Source: Gammaproteobacteria bacterium
GTDB taxonomy: Bacteria; Pseudomonadota; Gammaproteobacteria; Steroidobacterales; Steroidobacteraceae
DNA: 64,000 nucleotides
Reading direction: 5' to 3'
Assembly (NCBI GenBank): GCA_005878835.1
Contig: VBMV01000059.1
Span: 62,001 to 126,000, forward strand
Below, one piece after another: positions 9,424-17,508 of this stretch. Below the pieces are notes generated by a model, which made no database searches, was not told the DNA's origin, and was given only the letters and a program-made list of their open reading frames with translations. The first letter of the stretch is position 1. The number at the start of each line of letters is the position of its first letter. The position numbers were made by a program, and so were the translations under genes.

Positions 9424-9438
9424 ACGACACTGTGTCGT
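9424..9438. promoter_or_regulatory. 15-bp perfect inverted repeat upstream of the ScyD/ScyE-like gene
   Basis: ACGACAC and GTGTCGT flank a single central T. The site is in the 217-bp gap between the S9 peptidase stop and the propeller gene start at 9571. It could be an operator for a dimeric regulator or a short RNA hairpin ending the peptidase transcript; there is no T-run after it, so I favour a protein site. Only the symmetry is seen; the function is a guess. Confidence 0.35.
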
Positions 9439-9570
9439 CGCGATTCAATACACGCAGCCTCGGGCGGCACAGGCTGAAGCAGGCGATGCTGGGATTTCAC
9501 GTTGCACGGTCGACGTACAACATACAACTCATCTCGCACGGCGAGAGCGAAGCCACAGGGGGACAAGACC

Positions 9571-10671
9571 ATGAAACCGATTGCTGCCATCGCACTGCTC
9601 CTTAGCGTGGCCCTCAGCACGCCGTTGACTTCCAACATCGCTCACGGAGCGCCGGCGCTGGCCTCGTACAGCGTCTATGCATCCGGACTCAATAACCCAC
9701 GGGGGCTGAAGTTCGGACCCGATGGTGAGCTGTACGTCGCCGAGGGCGGCTTAGGTGGCTCGCAGCCTCCGCCTGATGATCCGAATTGCGTCGTACCAGA
9801 CGCAGGACCATACAGCGGCAGCACGGTCGGCTCGCGCATTTCGCGGATCGATCACGACGGTAACCGCACCACCGTCGCCGACAACATCCCCTCGAGCCAG
9901 ACCAATCCCGGCATCGGCTCTCTCGTCAGCGGCGTCGCCGACGTCGCCTTCGTCGACGGAAACCTGTACGGGATCCTGGCCGGCGCCGGCTGTTCTCACG
10001 GCGTGCCGAGCATTCCCAACGGCGTCATTCGCGTGCACCGCGACGGCAGCTGGACCCTGATCGCGGACCTCAGCGCCTATGTCAGGGCTAACCCGGTCGC
10101 GCACCCGAACGCGGATGACTTCGAGCCCGACGGCACCTGGTACAGCATGATCGCAGTCGACGATGCGCTCTACGCCGTCGAGCCCAATCACGGCGAGGTC
10201 GACCGCATAACCACTCACGGCAAGATCAGCCGGCTCATCGACGTCTCGGCAAGCCAGGGGCACGTGGTGCCGACGGTGATCGCCCGTCGCGACGGCAATT
10301 TCTACCTCGGCAACCTCGGTCGGTTCCCGCAGGATGCGGGCAGCTCGAACATCTGGAAGATCACGCCGCGCGGCCAGATCTCGCTCTACGCGACCGGTTT
10401 CAACATGGTGCTCGGGCTCACCTTCGATCGCCGCGGCCGCATGTATGTGCTGCAGAATTCGGAGGCGCCGGCGCCAGCCCCGGGAACTGGCAGCGTTGTA
10501 CGCCTCAGCCGCGACGGCGGGCACCGCACCGTCCTCGTGAACGGACTCTTCCTCCCGGCCGGGATGACCTTCGGCCCCGATGGCAATCTGTACATTTCAA
10601 ATGTCGGGTTCGGTCCGCCGCCGGTCGGGCTCGGCCAGATCCTGAAGGTGGAGTTGCACCACGACGACTGA
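9571..10671 (+). CDS. ScyD/ScyE-family secreted beta-propeller protein
   Basis: A 366-residue exported protein with a signal peptide ending near AHGAPA (about residue 28). The body repeats a blade pattern (NPRGLKFGPDGELYVAE near residue 46, GLTFDRRGRMYVLQ near 285, GMTFGPDGNLYISN near 332), the NHL/SMP-30-like propeller typical of the ScyD/ScyE family, named after cyanobacterial scytonemin genes. Homologues are widespread outside cyanobacteria and their reaction is unknown. ATG at 9571 follows an AGGGGGACAAG ribosome site, which decides the start. It converges with the CpcT/CpeT-like gene. A role in pigment synthesis is not implied here. Confidence 0.82.
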   Translation: MKPIAAIALLLSVALSTPLTSNIAHGAPALASYSVYASGLNNPRGLKFGPDGELYVAEGGLGGSQPPPDDPNCVVPDAGPYSGSTVGSRISRIDHDGNRTTVADNIPSSQTNPGIGSLVSGVADVAFVDGNLYGILAGAGCSHGVPSIPNGVIRVHRDGSWTLIADLSAYVRANPVAHPNADDFEPDGTWYSMIAVDDALYAVEPNHGEVDRITTHGKISRLIDVSASQGHVVPTVIARRDGNFYLGNLGRFPQDAGSSNIWKITPRGQISLYATGFNMVLGLTFDRRGRMYVLQNSEAPAPAPGTGSVVRLSRDGGHRTVLVNGLFLPAGMTFGPDGNLYISNVGFGPPPVGLGQILKVELHHDD

Positions 10672-10728
10672 CCCGAGCCTGGCTCGCTGCTGCTGCGGCC
10701 GATTGCGACCAGGTCCGGTCGCTGGCCG

Positions 10729-11328
10729 CTAGCGAGTCTTGCGGAACTTGTAGTCGCCGATCGACAGCACGCCGGCGGCAAGCTCGGCTTGCGGCGCGGC
10801 GCCTGGAGCGTCGGGACAGACCCCGGGGTCGTGCGTGGCGATGAAGCGCTCGCCGCTCTTCTTCCACAGCAGCTGGCAGCCCTCGGCCTGCACATCCTCG
10901 GTCACGACGCTCGTGAACAGCTCGGTGTTGCGCTGCCCGTCGCGCCAGCGCAGTGGCTCGACGAACTGGTACACCGTCTCGACGATGCCGCGCTTGTCGT
11001 CGACCTGGAAGCTGTACATCTTCTGGCTCATGACGCGGCGCGGATCGTCGGCGGCCATCTCCTGCGCATAGAACAGGTGATGTCCGAGCCGCGGCGTGTA
11101 TACCTTTACGATGATGAGCGCGATGAGATCATGCGGCGGCCGCGCGCCGCGGCCGGCGTCGCTCGCGGCCTGCTCGCTGTTGTCGTAACGGCCGGGCAGC
11201 AAGGCGAGCAGCTGGATCAGCTCGCTCTCGCGCAGCTTGCTCTCATCGGCACAGGCGCCGAGCAGCCCGAAGATGGCCAGGGCGGTCGCAGCAGCCATCG
11301 CGGGCGCGGCGCGGGCGCGCTCAGCCAT
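10729..11328 (-). CDS. CpcT/CpeT-like (chromophore lyase family) lipoprotein
   Basis: A 199-residue protein with an N-terminal lipoprotein signal (LLGAC near residue 26), so it is probably anchored in the periplasm. The remainder matches the CpcT/CpeT fold: LLPGRYDNSEQA near residue 45, then HHLFYAQE, MYSFQVD and a C-terminal DGCQLLWKK-like segment (here EGCQLLWKK). In cyanobacteria such proteins attach bilins to phycobiliproteins; proteobacterial members have no known role and no phycobiliprotein is seen here. Its ATG overlaps the end of the ATP-grasp gene by 8 bp, so it is the last gene of the minus-strand run. Confidence 0.82.
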   Translation of the reverse strand: MAERARAAPAMAAATALAIFGLLGACADESKLRESELIQLLALLPGRYDNSEQAASDAGRGARPPHDLIALIIVKVYTPRLGHHLFYAQEMAADDPRRVMSQKMYSFQVDDKRGIVETVYQFVEPLRWRDGQRNTELFTSVVTEDVQAEGCQLLWKKSGERFIATHDPGVCPDAPGAAPQAELAAGVLSIGDYKFRKTR

Positions 11329-12355
11329 ACGAGGCCCGCCACTGGGCGCGATACTTCAGCCCGAGGTCCATGAGGTGCTCGAGAAGCTCGCCGTAAGGGG
11401 TGCCGGCGGCGCGCGCCGACTCGGCAAAGTCCTCGGCGGCCTCGAGATTCGGGTTGGCGTTCGCCTCGAGCACGTAAACCTGGCCTTGCGGGGTCACCCT
11501 GAAATCCATGCGAGCATAGCCGGACATGCCGAGCGCCCGGTAGATGCGGCGCGAGAGCCGGTCGAGCGCGGTGAGCACCGGCGCGGGCAGGTCGGCGGCC
11601 GCGTGGGTGGTGATGCCGTACTTCGCCTGGTAGCGCTTGTCCCATTTCACCTTGCGCGTGGCGATCGCCGCGAGCGAATCAGGCATGGAGCCGAACACCA
11701 TCTCCCACACCGGCAGGCGCGTGAGCCGCTCGTTCCCCATCATGCCGACGTACAGCTCGCGGCCCTCGATGTATTCCTCCACCAGCGCATCGGATTTCAC
11801 CTGCTCGTGAACGAACTCGATGCGCTCCTTCAGCTTCGCGGCGTCCTCCACCACCGATGCCTGGGCGATTCCGAGGGATGCGTCCTCGACCGTGGATTTC
11901 ACGAACAGCGGAAAACGCAGCTTCCTCGGCACGTGAATGTGCGCGCCGCGGCGGAACACGGCGAACTGCGGGGTGGCGATGCGGTGAAACGCCAGCAGCT
12001 GCTTGGAGAGCGACTTGTCGCGCGACAGCAGCAGCCCGCGCGGATTGCAGCCCGTGTACGGCTGGCGCAGGAGCTCCAGGAACGCCACCACGTGCTGATC
12101 GTAGGTGACGATGCCGTCGAATTCCTCCAGCAGGTTGAAGACGATGTCAGGTTGCCAGTCGGCGATCGCGCCACGCAGCTCGGTGAGGCTGTCGAGCACC
12201 CCGACACAGCGCGTGTCGTGCCCGAGCTCACGGAGCGTCGCGGTGACGTCGTACTCGGTGCGCCACTCCTCGATTTCCTTGTCGCTGTGACCTTCGAGAC
12301 TCTCCGGAGGCACCAGGCTCGCGTGCACCACGACGAGCGTGCGCAGTGGTCTCAT
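11321..12355 (-). CDS. ATP-grasp enzyme, D-alanine-D-alanine ligase-like
   Basis: A 344-residue ATP-grasp ligase, expected to join a carboxylate to an amine through an acyl-phosphate. Seen features are PDIVFNLLEEFDG near residue 70, the TGCNPRGL loop near 102, FPLFVKS lysine strand near 148, the VEEYIEGRELYV strand near 192, and the metal-binding ARMDFR followed by VLEANANPNL near 300, close to the D-Ala-D-Ala ligase pattern. It is not standard Ddl: the N-terminal Rossmann part is divergent. The start ATG at 12355 lies in the last of three 20-bp repeats and has no clear ribosome site of its own. It overlaps the CpcT-like gene and follows the metallopeptidase. Confidence 0.85.
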   Translation of the reverse strand: MRPLRTLVVVHASLVPPESLEGHSDKEIEEWRTEYDVTATLRELGHDTRCVGVLDSLTELRGAIADWQPDIVFNLLEEFDGIVTYDQHVVAFLELLRQPYTGCNPRGLLLSRDKSLSKQLLAFHRIATPQFAVFRRGAHIHVPRKLRFPLFVKSTVEDASLGIAQASVVEDAAKLKERIEFVHEQVKSDALVEEYIEGRELYVGMMGNERLTRLPVWEMVFGSMPDSLAAIATRKVKWDKRYQAKYGITTHAAADLPAPVLTALDRLSRRIYRALGMSGYARMDFRVTPQGQVYVLEANANPNLEAAEDFAESARAAGTPYGELLEHLMDLGLKYRAQWRASYG

Positions 12356-12375
12356 AGCGTGCGCAGCGGTCTCAT
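12352..12375 (-). CDS. Seven-codon minicistron 2 (MRPLRTL), directly coupled to the ATP-grasp start
   Basis: ATG at 12375 overlaps the stop of minicistron 1 and its TGA overlaps the ATP-grasp ATG at 12355, again as ATGA. Its seven residues equal the first seven of the ATP-grasp protein, as expected from duplication of that gene start. If coupling holds, ribosomes must re-initiate three times in 40 bases to reach the ligase, which could lower its yield relative to the metallopeptidase. Confidence 0.35.
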   Translation of the reverse strand: MRPLRTL

Positions 12376-12395
12376 AGCGGGCGCAGTGGTCTCAT
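12372..12395 (-). CDS. Seven-codon minicistron 1 (MRPLRPL), between metallopeptidase and ATP-grasp genes
   Basis: ATG at 12395 overlaps the metallopeptidase stop as ATGA, and its own TGA overlaps the ATG of the next minicistron. It has no separate ribosome site. It could be translated by terminating ribosomes that restart; the peptide itself probably has no function. Translation is inferred, the reading frame is seen. Confidence 0.35.
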   Translation of the reverse strand: MRPLRPL

Positions 12396-13444
12396 AGCGG
12401 CAAGTGCGGAGTTTCGCGTTCGGAGTAAAGCCCCGTGAGCCGCTCGAGCATCCAGCGCGAGTAACGCAGGGCGTCGCGGCGGTTGCCGTATACGTAGAGT
12501 TTGAGGCGCTCACTGCGCTCGATCAGCATGCGCAGCACCTGCTCGACGCTGTAGCGCTCGATGCGCAGCGCCCGCGCCACGGCCGGGACGAGCGGCCGCA
12601 GGTGCGCGCGCAGCAGGGTCGCGGCCCGCGGGGCGGCACGGCGCGAGCGCTCGGGGCTGAAGGCGCGGCGCAGCAGCTCATCGGCGAGTCCGCGCCGGAT
12701 CTGGCGGTTGCGCGCCAGCTTGCGGCGATAGTGCTGCGCCAGGGTACGGGTGTTGTGCTCGAGCGGCTCGATGCGCGTGCGGTTGCGTACCGGCGCTCGC
12801 ACCCCGCGCACGCTCGCCACCAGCTCCTCGACCGCCCGCAGCTTGTGCAGCGCCGGCCAGTCCGCGTAGCTCTTGCGCCAGCCGGATTTCGGCGTCAGCC
12901 ACACGGCGAACGTCTCGGCGAAGTCCTCGCTCGGGTGCGCCTGTGCGTACCACTCGCCCAGGTGATGCACGTAGCGGCGGCTCCCGGGGCGTGCCCGGTA
13001 GCGCGCCGGATACGGGAGCGAGGCGGGTCCGAACACGGCTCGCCAGCGCTTGCGCCGCCGCAGCCGGTAGGCATTGTCGAGCGCGTGTCCGGCCTCGTGA
13101 CGCAGGATGCGCAGCAGTAGCCGGGTGTTGCCGCCTTCCGCCTCGCGCATGATGCGCCGCTCGAGCCGCTCCAGACGCGGATGCGCGAGGTAGAAGGGCA
13201 CCGCGATGCCCGGGACGCCGTCCGGCGAGAACCACTCCTCGGACAACCACACGTGCGGGCGCAGGGCGATGCCGCGGCGCTCGAGGTCCGCATACAGGCG
13301 CCGCACGTGCGCGGCCAGCGGGGAGCGCTGGATGGAAAGCCTCAGATCACAAAAGCGCTTGGTCAGCAGCTGCTCATCGGACAGACGCACCCACGGCCGA
13401 GCCTTGGCGCGCGCCGCGATTCCGGTCCGGCGTGTCGGGGACAT
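12392..13444 (-). CDS. Putative zinc-binding metallopeptidase (HExxH)
   Basis: A 350-residue protein with no export signal, so probably cytoplasmic. The zinc motif HEAGH is at residues 116-120 followed by ALDNAY, and a second conserved acidic stretch SEDFAETFAVWL near 172-183 likely gives the third ligand; together these fit the putative zinc-binding metallopeptidase family (the Pfam Peptidase_Mx type). The C-terminal half is unusually rich in Arg. An open frame continues far upstream but overlaps the fusion gene, so ATG at 13444 (MSPTRRTG) is chosen. Its stop overlaps the first minicistron. The pairing with an ATP-grasp ligase suggests joining and cleaving of the same peptide bond, which is inference. 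Confidence 0.82.
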   Translation of the reverse strand: MSPTRRTGIAARAKARPWVRLSDEQLLTKRFCDLRLSIQRSPLAAHVRRLYADLERRGIALRPHVWLSEEWFSPDGVPGIAVPFYLAHPRLERLERRIMREAEGGNTRLLLRILRHEAGHALDNAYRLRRRKRWRAVFGPASLPYPARYRARPGSRRYVHHLGEWYAQAHPSEDFAETFAVWLTPKSGWRKSYADWPALHKLRAVEELVASVRGVRAPVRNRTRIEPLEHNTRTLAQHYRRKLARNRQIRRGLADELLRRAFSPERSRRAAPRAATLLRAHLRPLVPAVARALRIERYSVEQVLRMLIERSERLKLYVYGNRRDALRYSRWMLERLTGLYSERETPHLPL

Positions 13445-13545
13445 GGCGAGGCGAATATCCGAGGAAATACGGGTAAGTGAGCTTACCCAAGCGCTCGCGC
13501 GCTGTCTGCCGGGGAGGCCGCAGTTCTCGCCCTCCGCGCCCGCGC

Positions 13546-14985
13546 TCAGCCGCCGAACTGCAACATCGCGTGGGCCAGCAGCCGATCCGCGCAGCTCTCG
13601 ATCAATTGCTTTTTGATCAGGCTGTTGCGCCACAAAGTGGGGACTGCGCTTGCAGTGTAGTGCGCACCTGCAAGCGCCCCGCACGCCGCGGCGACCACGT
13701 CCGAGTTGCCGCCGAGGTTGGCGGCCGAGAGCACCGCATCGCGAAAATTCGCTGCGCCGGCAAAGGCCTCCAGCGCCGCGGCCAGCGCGGCGGGGGCGCC
13801 GTCGTGCAGGTGGGCGCCGGCCGCGCCCGGATGCCGCACCGCATCGAGCGCGGACTGCGCCTGCGCCAGGATCACCAAGCGGGGTTCCCCCGAGAGCGCC
13901 GCGTGCAACGCCTGCGCCAGCGCGCGACACGCCGTCAGGACGGCCGGCGCCTGGCAGGTGGTGCGGGCCGCCTCCGCGGCCCACTCGGCGGCAGCCGCGG
14001 GCTGAGCGAAGAAGTACATCGCCACCGGCGCGACGCGCGACAGGGCTTCCGGATCGAGCGCCCCGGGGTCGTGCGAGCCGGAGAACGGCTGCCGGCGCCA
14101 TTGCGCGCGTGCCAGCGCGCGGGCCGTGCCGGCGGTGATCCCGAGGCACTGCCCGGTGCAGGACAGATACCCCTCGTGCTGCCAGCGGCGATAGCGCGCG
14201 ACCTGATCGCGGCCATCGAAGCCCTCGCACCCGAGCAGGCTCTCGGCAAGACACAGCGCCATTGCGGTGTCGTCGCTCCAGCCGCCGCGGGGCAGGTCAA
14301 AGGGTCCACCGCCGAGCATGTCGCCCACGGGCGTGAATGTTCCCGGCCGGCGGTATTGGGTGGCGGCCGCGACCGCATCCCCCACCGCCAGCCCGAGGAG
14401 CGTGCCGTGAAAGCGCTCCCGCAGGCCGCGCGCCGCCGACAGGTTGGCGGGCTCGAACAGCGGATCCGCGCGCGATGCGTCCCTTCGCACCCAGCGGCGC
14501 ACGTACTCGGTCTGCTCAGGGGTCTCCGGAACCTGCGCCCACAGCTGCGCCCGCTCGCTTTGCTGCCACAGGCGGTTGAGCTCCTCCAGGGCCGCCTGCC
14601 CAGAGAGCCCGTTCTCGGCGAGCAGGCAGCCGACCACCGTGCCGGTGCGGCCGATCCCGGCGCGGCAGTGCAGGTAGACCACCCGGCCCGCGCGCAAGGC
14701 GTCGTGCAGGCGATCGAGCAGCTCCCCCATGTGCCCGTGCTGTGCAGGAATGCCATGGTCGGGGATGGGCATGCGCAAGTAGTCGATGTGCGGCGGGAGG
14801 TGTGCGTCGTAGGGTGGGAGCTCATCCGGCTGGGTGAGATCGATGAAACAGCTGACGCCCGCCTCCAGCAGGCGCCCCAGGCGCGCCCGGGTCGCCACCG
14901 CCGTGGACCCGCCCGGGTGCTCACCGGCGAGCAACTGACCGGGCAGCACCCAGTAGGAGTTAGGCAGCGGGAGCGCGGCAGGCAT
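13546..14985 (-). CDS. Fusion of dual-specificity phosphatase and ADP-ribosylglycohydrolase
   Basis: A 479-residue two-domain protein. Residues 1-165 are a cysteine phosphatase of the dual-specificity/tyrosine type, with P-loop HCRAGIGRT at 106-114 (Cys107 nucleophile, Arg113) and a candidate general acid Asp76. Residues 190-479 are an ADP-ribosylglycohydrolase (DraG/ARH) domain, with [11 protein letters not shown] near 197, the metal motif WSDDT at 236-240 and [11 protein letters not shown] at 423-433. The family usually has GGDTDT in the last motif, so Asp to Asn at 427 is odd and may alter metal binding. It overlaps ttcA by 26 bp and leads the metallopeptidase by about 100 bp. It may remove phosphate and ADP-ribose marks from one target, which is a guess. 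Confidence 0.88.
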   Translation of the reverse strand: MPAALPLPNSYWVLPGQLLAGEHPGGSTAVATRARLGRLLEAGVSCFIDLTQPDELPPYDAHLPPHIDYLRMPIPDHGIPAQHGHMGELLDRLHDALRAGRVVYLHCRAGIGRTGTVVGCLLAENGLSGQAALEELNRLWQQSERAQLWAQVPETPEQTEYVRRWVRRDASRADPLFEPANLSAARGLRERFHGTLLGLAVGDAVAAATQYRRPGTFTPVGDMLGGGPFDLPRGGWSDDTAMALCLAESLLGCEGFDGRDQVARYRRWQHEGYLSCTGQCLGITAGTARALARAQWRRQPFSGSHDPGALDPEALSRVAPVAMYFFAQPAAAAEWAAEAARTTCQAPAVLTACRALAQALHAALSGEPRLVILAQAQSALDAVRHPGAAGAHLHDGAPAALAAALEAFAGAANFRDAVLSAANLGGNSDVVAAACGALAGAHYTASAVPTLWRNSLIKKQLIESCADRLLAHAMLQFGG

Positions 14986-15796
14986 CCCGCGGAGCTATGG
15001 GCGCAACCCTGCGCCCGTCGAGGCCAGCGAAGTCGAAGTGCCGGGTGTCGGCCAGGTGCTCGGGCTCGACGTTGCGCAGCGCTGAAAAAATCGACTCGGT
15101 GCGACCGGGGAACTCGCGCTCCCAGTCGGCGAGCATTTTCTTCACCGCCAGGCGCTGCATATGGTCCTGCGAGCCGCACAGCCTGCAGGGGATGAGCGGA
15201 AAGGCGCGGCCGCGCGCGTAGCGCTCGATGTCGCGCTCGGCGACGTACGCGAGCGGGCGGATGACCACGTGGCGGCCGTCGTCGGACAGTAGCTTCGGCG
15301 CCATCGCCTTCAGGCGCCCGCCAAAGAACAGGTTGAGGAACAGCGTCTCGACGATGTCGTCACGATGGTGCCCGAGCGCGATCTTGCTGATGCCGTTCTC
15401 GGCGGCGAAGCGGTACAGCGCCCCGCGCCGCAGCCGCGAGCACAGGCCGCACAGGGTGCGTCCCTGCGGGACGACGCGCTTCACGACGCTGTAAGTGTCC
15501 TGCTCGATGACGTGCCACGGCACGCCCAGGCCCTGCAGGTATTGCGGCAGGACCTGCGCGGGAAAACCGGGTTGCTTCTGGTCGAGATTGACGGCGATGA
15601 GATCGAAGCTCACCGGGGCGCTGCGCTGGAGCGAGAGCAGCATGTCCAGCAGCGTGTAGGAGTCCTTGCCCCCGGACATGCACACCATCACGCGGTCGCG
15701 GTCGGCGATCATGCCGTAGTCGGCGATCGCCTTGCCGACCGAGCCGCGCAGCTGCGCCGCCAGGCGCTGCAGGGTGCGGGAAGGCTTCGGCCTCAC
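14960..15796 (-). CDS. ttcA: tRNA 2-thiocytidine synthetase TtcA
   Basis: A 278-residue enzyme that thiolates cytidine 32 in certain tRNAs, using ATP to adenylate the base and an iron-sulfur cluster to deliver sulfur. The PP-loop SGGKDS is at residues 41-46; Cys116 and Cys119 (CGLC) plus Cys204 or Cys207 (PCRLC) match the known cluster ligands. [20 protein letters not shown] near 141-160 is a TtcA hallmark. The start is GTG at 15796, one base after the stop of the M32 peptidase, so the two are co-transcribed. Its length is slightly short of the usual 300 or so but no motif is missing. Confidence 0.95.
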   Translation of the reverse strand: MRPKPSRTLQRLAAQLRGSVGKAIADYGMIADRDRVMVCMSGGKDSYTLLDMLLSLQRSAPVSFDLIAVNLDQKQPGFPAQVLPQYLQGLGVPWHVIEQDTYSVVKRVVPQGRTLCGLCSRLRRGALYRFAAENGISKIALGHHRDDIVETLFLNLFFGGRLKAMAPKLLSDDGRHVVIRPLAYVAERDIERYARGRAFPLIPCRLCGSQDHMQRLAVKKMLADWEREFPGRTESIFSALRNVEPEHLADTRHFDFAGLDGRRVAPIAPRDACRAPAA

Positions 15797-15797
15797 T

Positions 15798-17333
15798 TCA
15801 GGCCGCGGCGCTGCTGGCGGTGCTCTCGATGCTGGCGGTGCTCTCGAGATACTTTGCCTCGACGTAGCGCACGAAGGAAACCGCTGACAGGGGCTTGCCG
15901 GTGGCGCCCTTCAGCAGGTCCTGCACCGGCACCTTGGCGCCGAGGCCGTGCACGTTGGTGCGCAGCCAGCCCAGCAGCCCGGAGAATTCCCCGCGCGCGA
16001 GCTGCTCATCCAGCTCCTGCACTTCGGCCCGCAGACTCTCATAGAGCTGCGCGGCGATGACCGCGCCGAGAGCGTAGGACGGGAAGTAGCCGAAGGAGCC
16101 CACGGCCCAGTGGATGTCCTGCAGGCAGCCTTCGACGTCGTTGGTGGGGCGGATCCCCAAGCGCTGCTCCATGCCGGCGCTCCACGCTTCCGGCAGATCA
16201 CGCACCGCCAGCTCCCCGGAGAGCAGCTGCTTCTCCAGCTCGTAGCGCAGCATGATGTGCAGCGGGTAGGTGAGCTCGTCCGCGTCGACCCGGATCAGTC
16301 CACGCCGCACCCGCGTGAGATGGCTGTAGACGTTCTCCACGTCCCACTCCGGTCCGCTCGCCCCGAAATGCTTCGCCAGCAGCGGCTGCACGTAGCGCAC
16401 GAACGGGCGGCTGCGGCAGACCATCATCTCGATGAGCAGCGACTGGCTTTCCTCCAGAGCCATGCCCCGGTCGCGCCCTACGGGCTGGTCGCGCCAGTCC
16501 TGTGGCAGGCCCAGGTCGTACATCGCGTGCCCGGTCTCGTGCAATGCCCCGAGCAGACCCGAGAAAATGTCGTTGGGATCAAAGCGCGTGGTGACGCGGA
16601 TATCCCCCGGCACCCCTTCGGTGAAAGGCTGCTCGCTCTCATCGAGTCGTCCCCGCTCGAAGGGGAACCCGACGCTCTTCATCACTTCCACGGCCAGGGC
16701 GCGCTGCTTGCCCGCCGGGAACTTGCCGGTGAGCGGCAGCAGCGGGCGAGTCTCCTGCACGGCGATCGCTTCGCGGATCAGCGACGGCAGCCGGCGCGAC
16801 AGCGCCTTGAACATGGCGTCGATGTCCGCGGTGGTCAGTCCCGGGCTGAACTCGTCCACCAGCGCATCGTACGGGGCGAGATTGAGCGCCTGGCCCAGCA
16901 GCGCCGCCTTGTCGCGCACCAGGTGAACCACTTCCTCCAGGTACGGCGCGAACGCCTCGAACTTGCCCTGGGCGCGGGCCTCGAGCCAGCGTGATTCGGC
17001 ACGCGACGCGGCCTTGGTGAGGCGCGACACGAGCGTGACCGGGGTGGCGATGGCATGGTCGCGCTGCCGGCGCATCTCGTGCAGGTTGGCGATCTGCCAG
17101 TCGGCGAGCCCCTGGGTGTTCGCCTGAGCGCGGTCCAGGAGGCGCGTGATGCGCGGCGCCGTGAGCAGCGCGTGGTGCTCGGTCTCCAGCGCCGCGAGCT
17201 GCTCGCCGCGCACGTCGGCGCTGCCGCGCGGCATCATGACCGCCGCGTCCCAGCGCAGCAGCGCCAGAGCACCGCGGAAGGCATGCAGGCGCCTGAACTC
17301 CTGTTCGAGTTGCTTGTAGGGCGAGGCAGACAT
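15798..17333 (-). CDS. M32-family metallocarboxypeptidase
   Basis: A 511-residue zinc carboxypeptidase, usual length for family M32 (Taq carboxypeptidase type), cytoplasmic, removing single residues from peptide C-termini. The metal site HETGH is at residues 265-269, the [13 protein letters not shown] segment near 355 and GCLQDIHWA near 400 are the other family signatures. One signature is changed: the usual HPF is QPF here (Gln236 in SEQPFT). ATG at 17333 fits the conserved N-terminus. It heads a minus-strand run with ttcA one base away, and is preceded by an AT-rich block (17403-17450) that may hold the promoter. Confidence 0.93.
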   Translation of the reverse strand: MSASPYKQLEQEFRRLHAFRGALALLRWDAAVMMPRGSADVRGEQLAALETEHHALLTAPRITRLLDRAQANTQGLADWQIANLHEMRRQRDHAIATPVTLVSRLTKAASRAESRWLEARAQGKFEAFAPYLEEVVHLVRDKAALLGQALNLAPYDALVDEFSPGLTTADIDAMFKALSRRLPSLIREAIAVQETRPLLPLTGKFPAGKQRALAVEVMKSVGFPFERGRLDESEQPFTEGVPGDIRVTTRFDPNDIFSGLLGALHETGHAMYDLGLPQDWRDQPVGRDRGMALEESQSLLIEMMVCRSRPFVRYVQPLLAKHFGASGPEWDVENVYSHLTRVRRGLIRVDADELTYPLHIMLRYELEKQLLSGELAVRDLPEAWSAGMEQRLGIRPTNDVEGCLQDIHWAVGSFGYFPSYALGAVIAAQLYESLRAEVQELDEQLARGEFSGLLGWLRTNVHGLGAKVPVQDLLKGATGKPLSAVSFVRYVEAKYLESTASIESTASSAAA

Positions 17334-17402
17334 GGGCGATTCGGGAGCGGGGAAACGACGAGTAGTTTACCAGCTCCGGCGGACCCCCACCCCGCCCACG
17401 TG

Positions 17403-17450
17403 AGTGTATTCTTATTATTAATCAATATGTTATGCTATACGTGAGGAAAT
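17403..17450. promoter_or_regulatory. AT-rich intergenic block, possible promoter region for the M32-ttcA run
   Basis: In an otherwise very GC-rich window this stretch is mostly A and T, with TATGTTATGCTATACG-like sequence. It lies between the divergently oriented neighbours' upstream sides: 70 bp before the M32 start and after the Ada-like stop. No pair of boxes with ideal spacing stands out on the minus strand, so only the composition is offered as evidence. Confidence 0.3.
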
Positions 17451-17508
17451 TGACACACGCGGCGCTTGACGCCGCCCGAGCCTTGAGGGCCAAAGTGCTG
17501 GCGAGGGC

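Larger units (their letters stand above)
12341..12400 (-). repeat. Three tandem 20-bp repeats carrying the ATP-grasp gene start
   Basis: Three head-to-tail 20-bp units occupy 12341-12360, 12361-12380 and 12381-12400, differing only at two positions. On the minus strand each holds ATGAGACC followed by CTGCGC. The first-read copy contains the stop of the metallopeptidase gene and the last-read copy contains the true start of the ATP-grasp gene. Because 20 is not divisible by three, the repeats do not extend the protein but create two short frames. The likely origin is slipped-strand triplication of an original ATGA stop/start overlap. Confidence 0.95.

Noticed and set aside
10729-11328. Phycobilisome assembly function for the CpcT/CpeT-like protein
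   Set aside because: No phycobiliprotein, linker or bilin synthesis gene is in the window and the protein carries a lipoprotein signal, so only family membership is claimed.
12392-14254. Long version of the metallopeptidase beginning at 14254
   Set aside because: The extra 270 residues overlap the phosphatase/ADP-ribosylglycohydrolase gene in another frame and look random; the family begins near the ATG at 13444.
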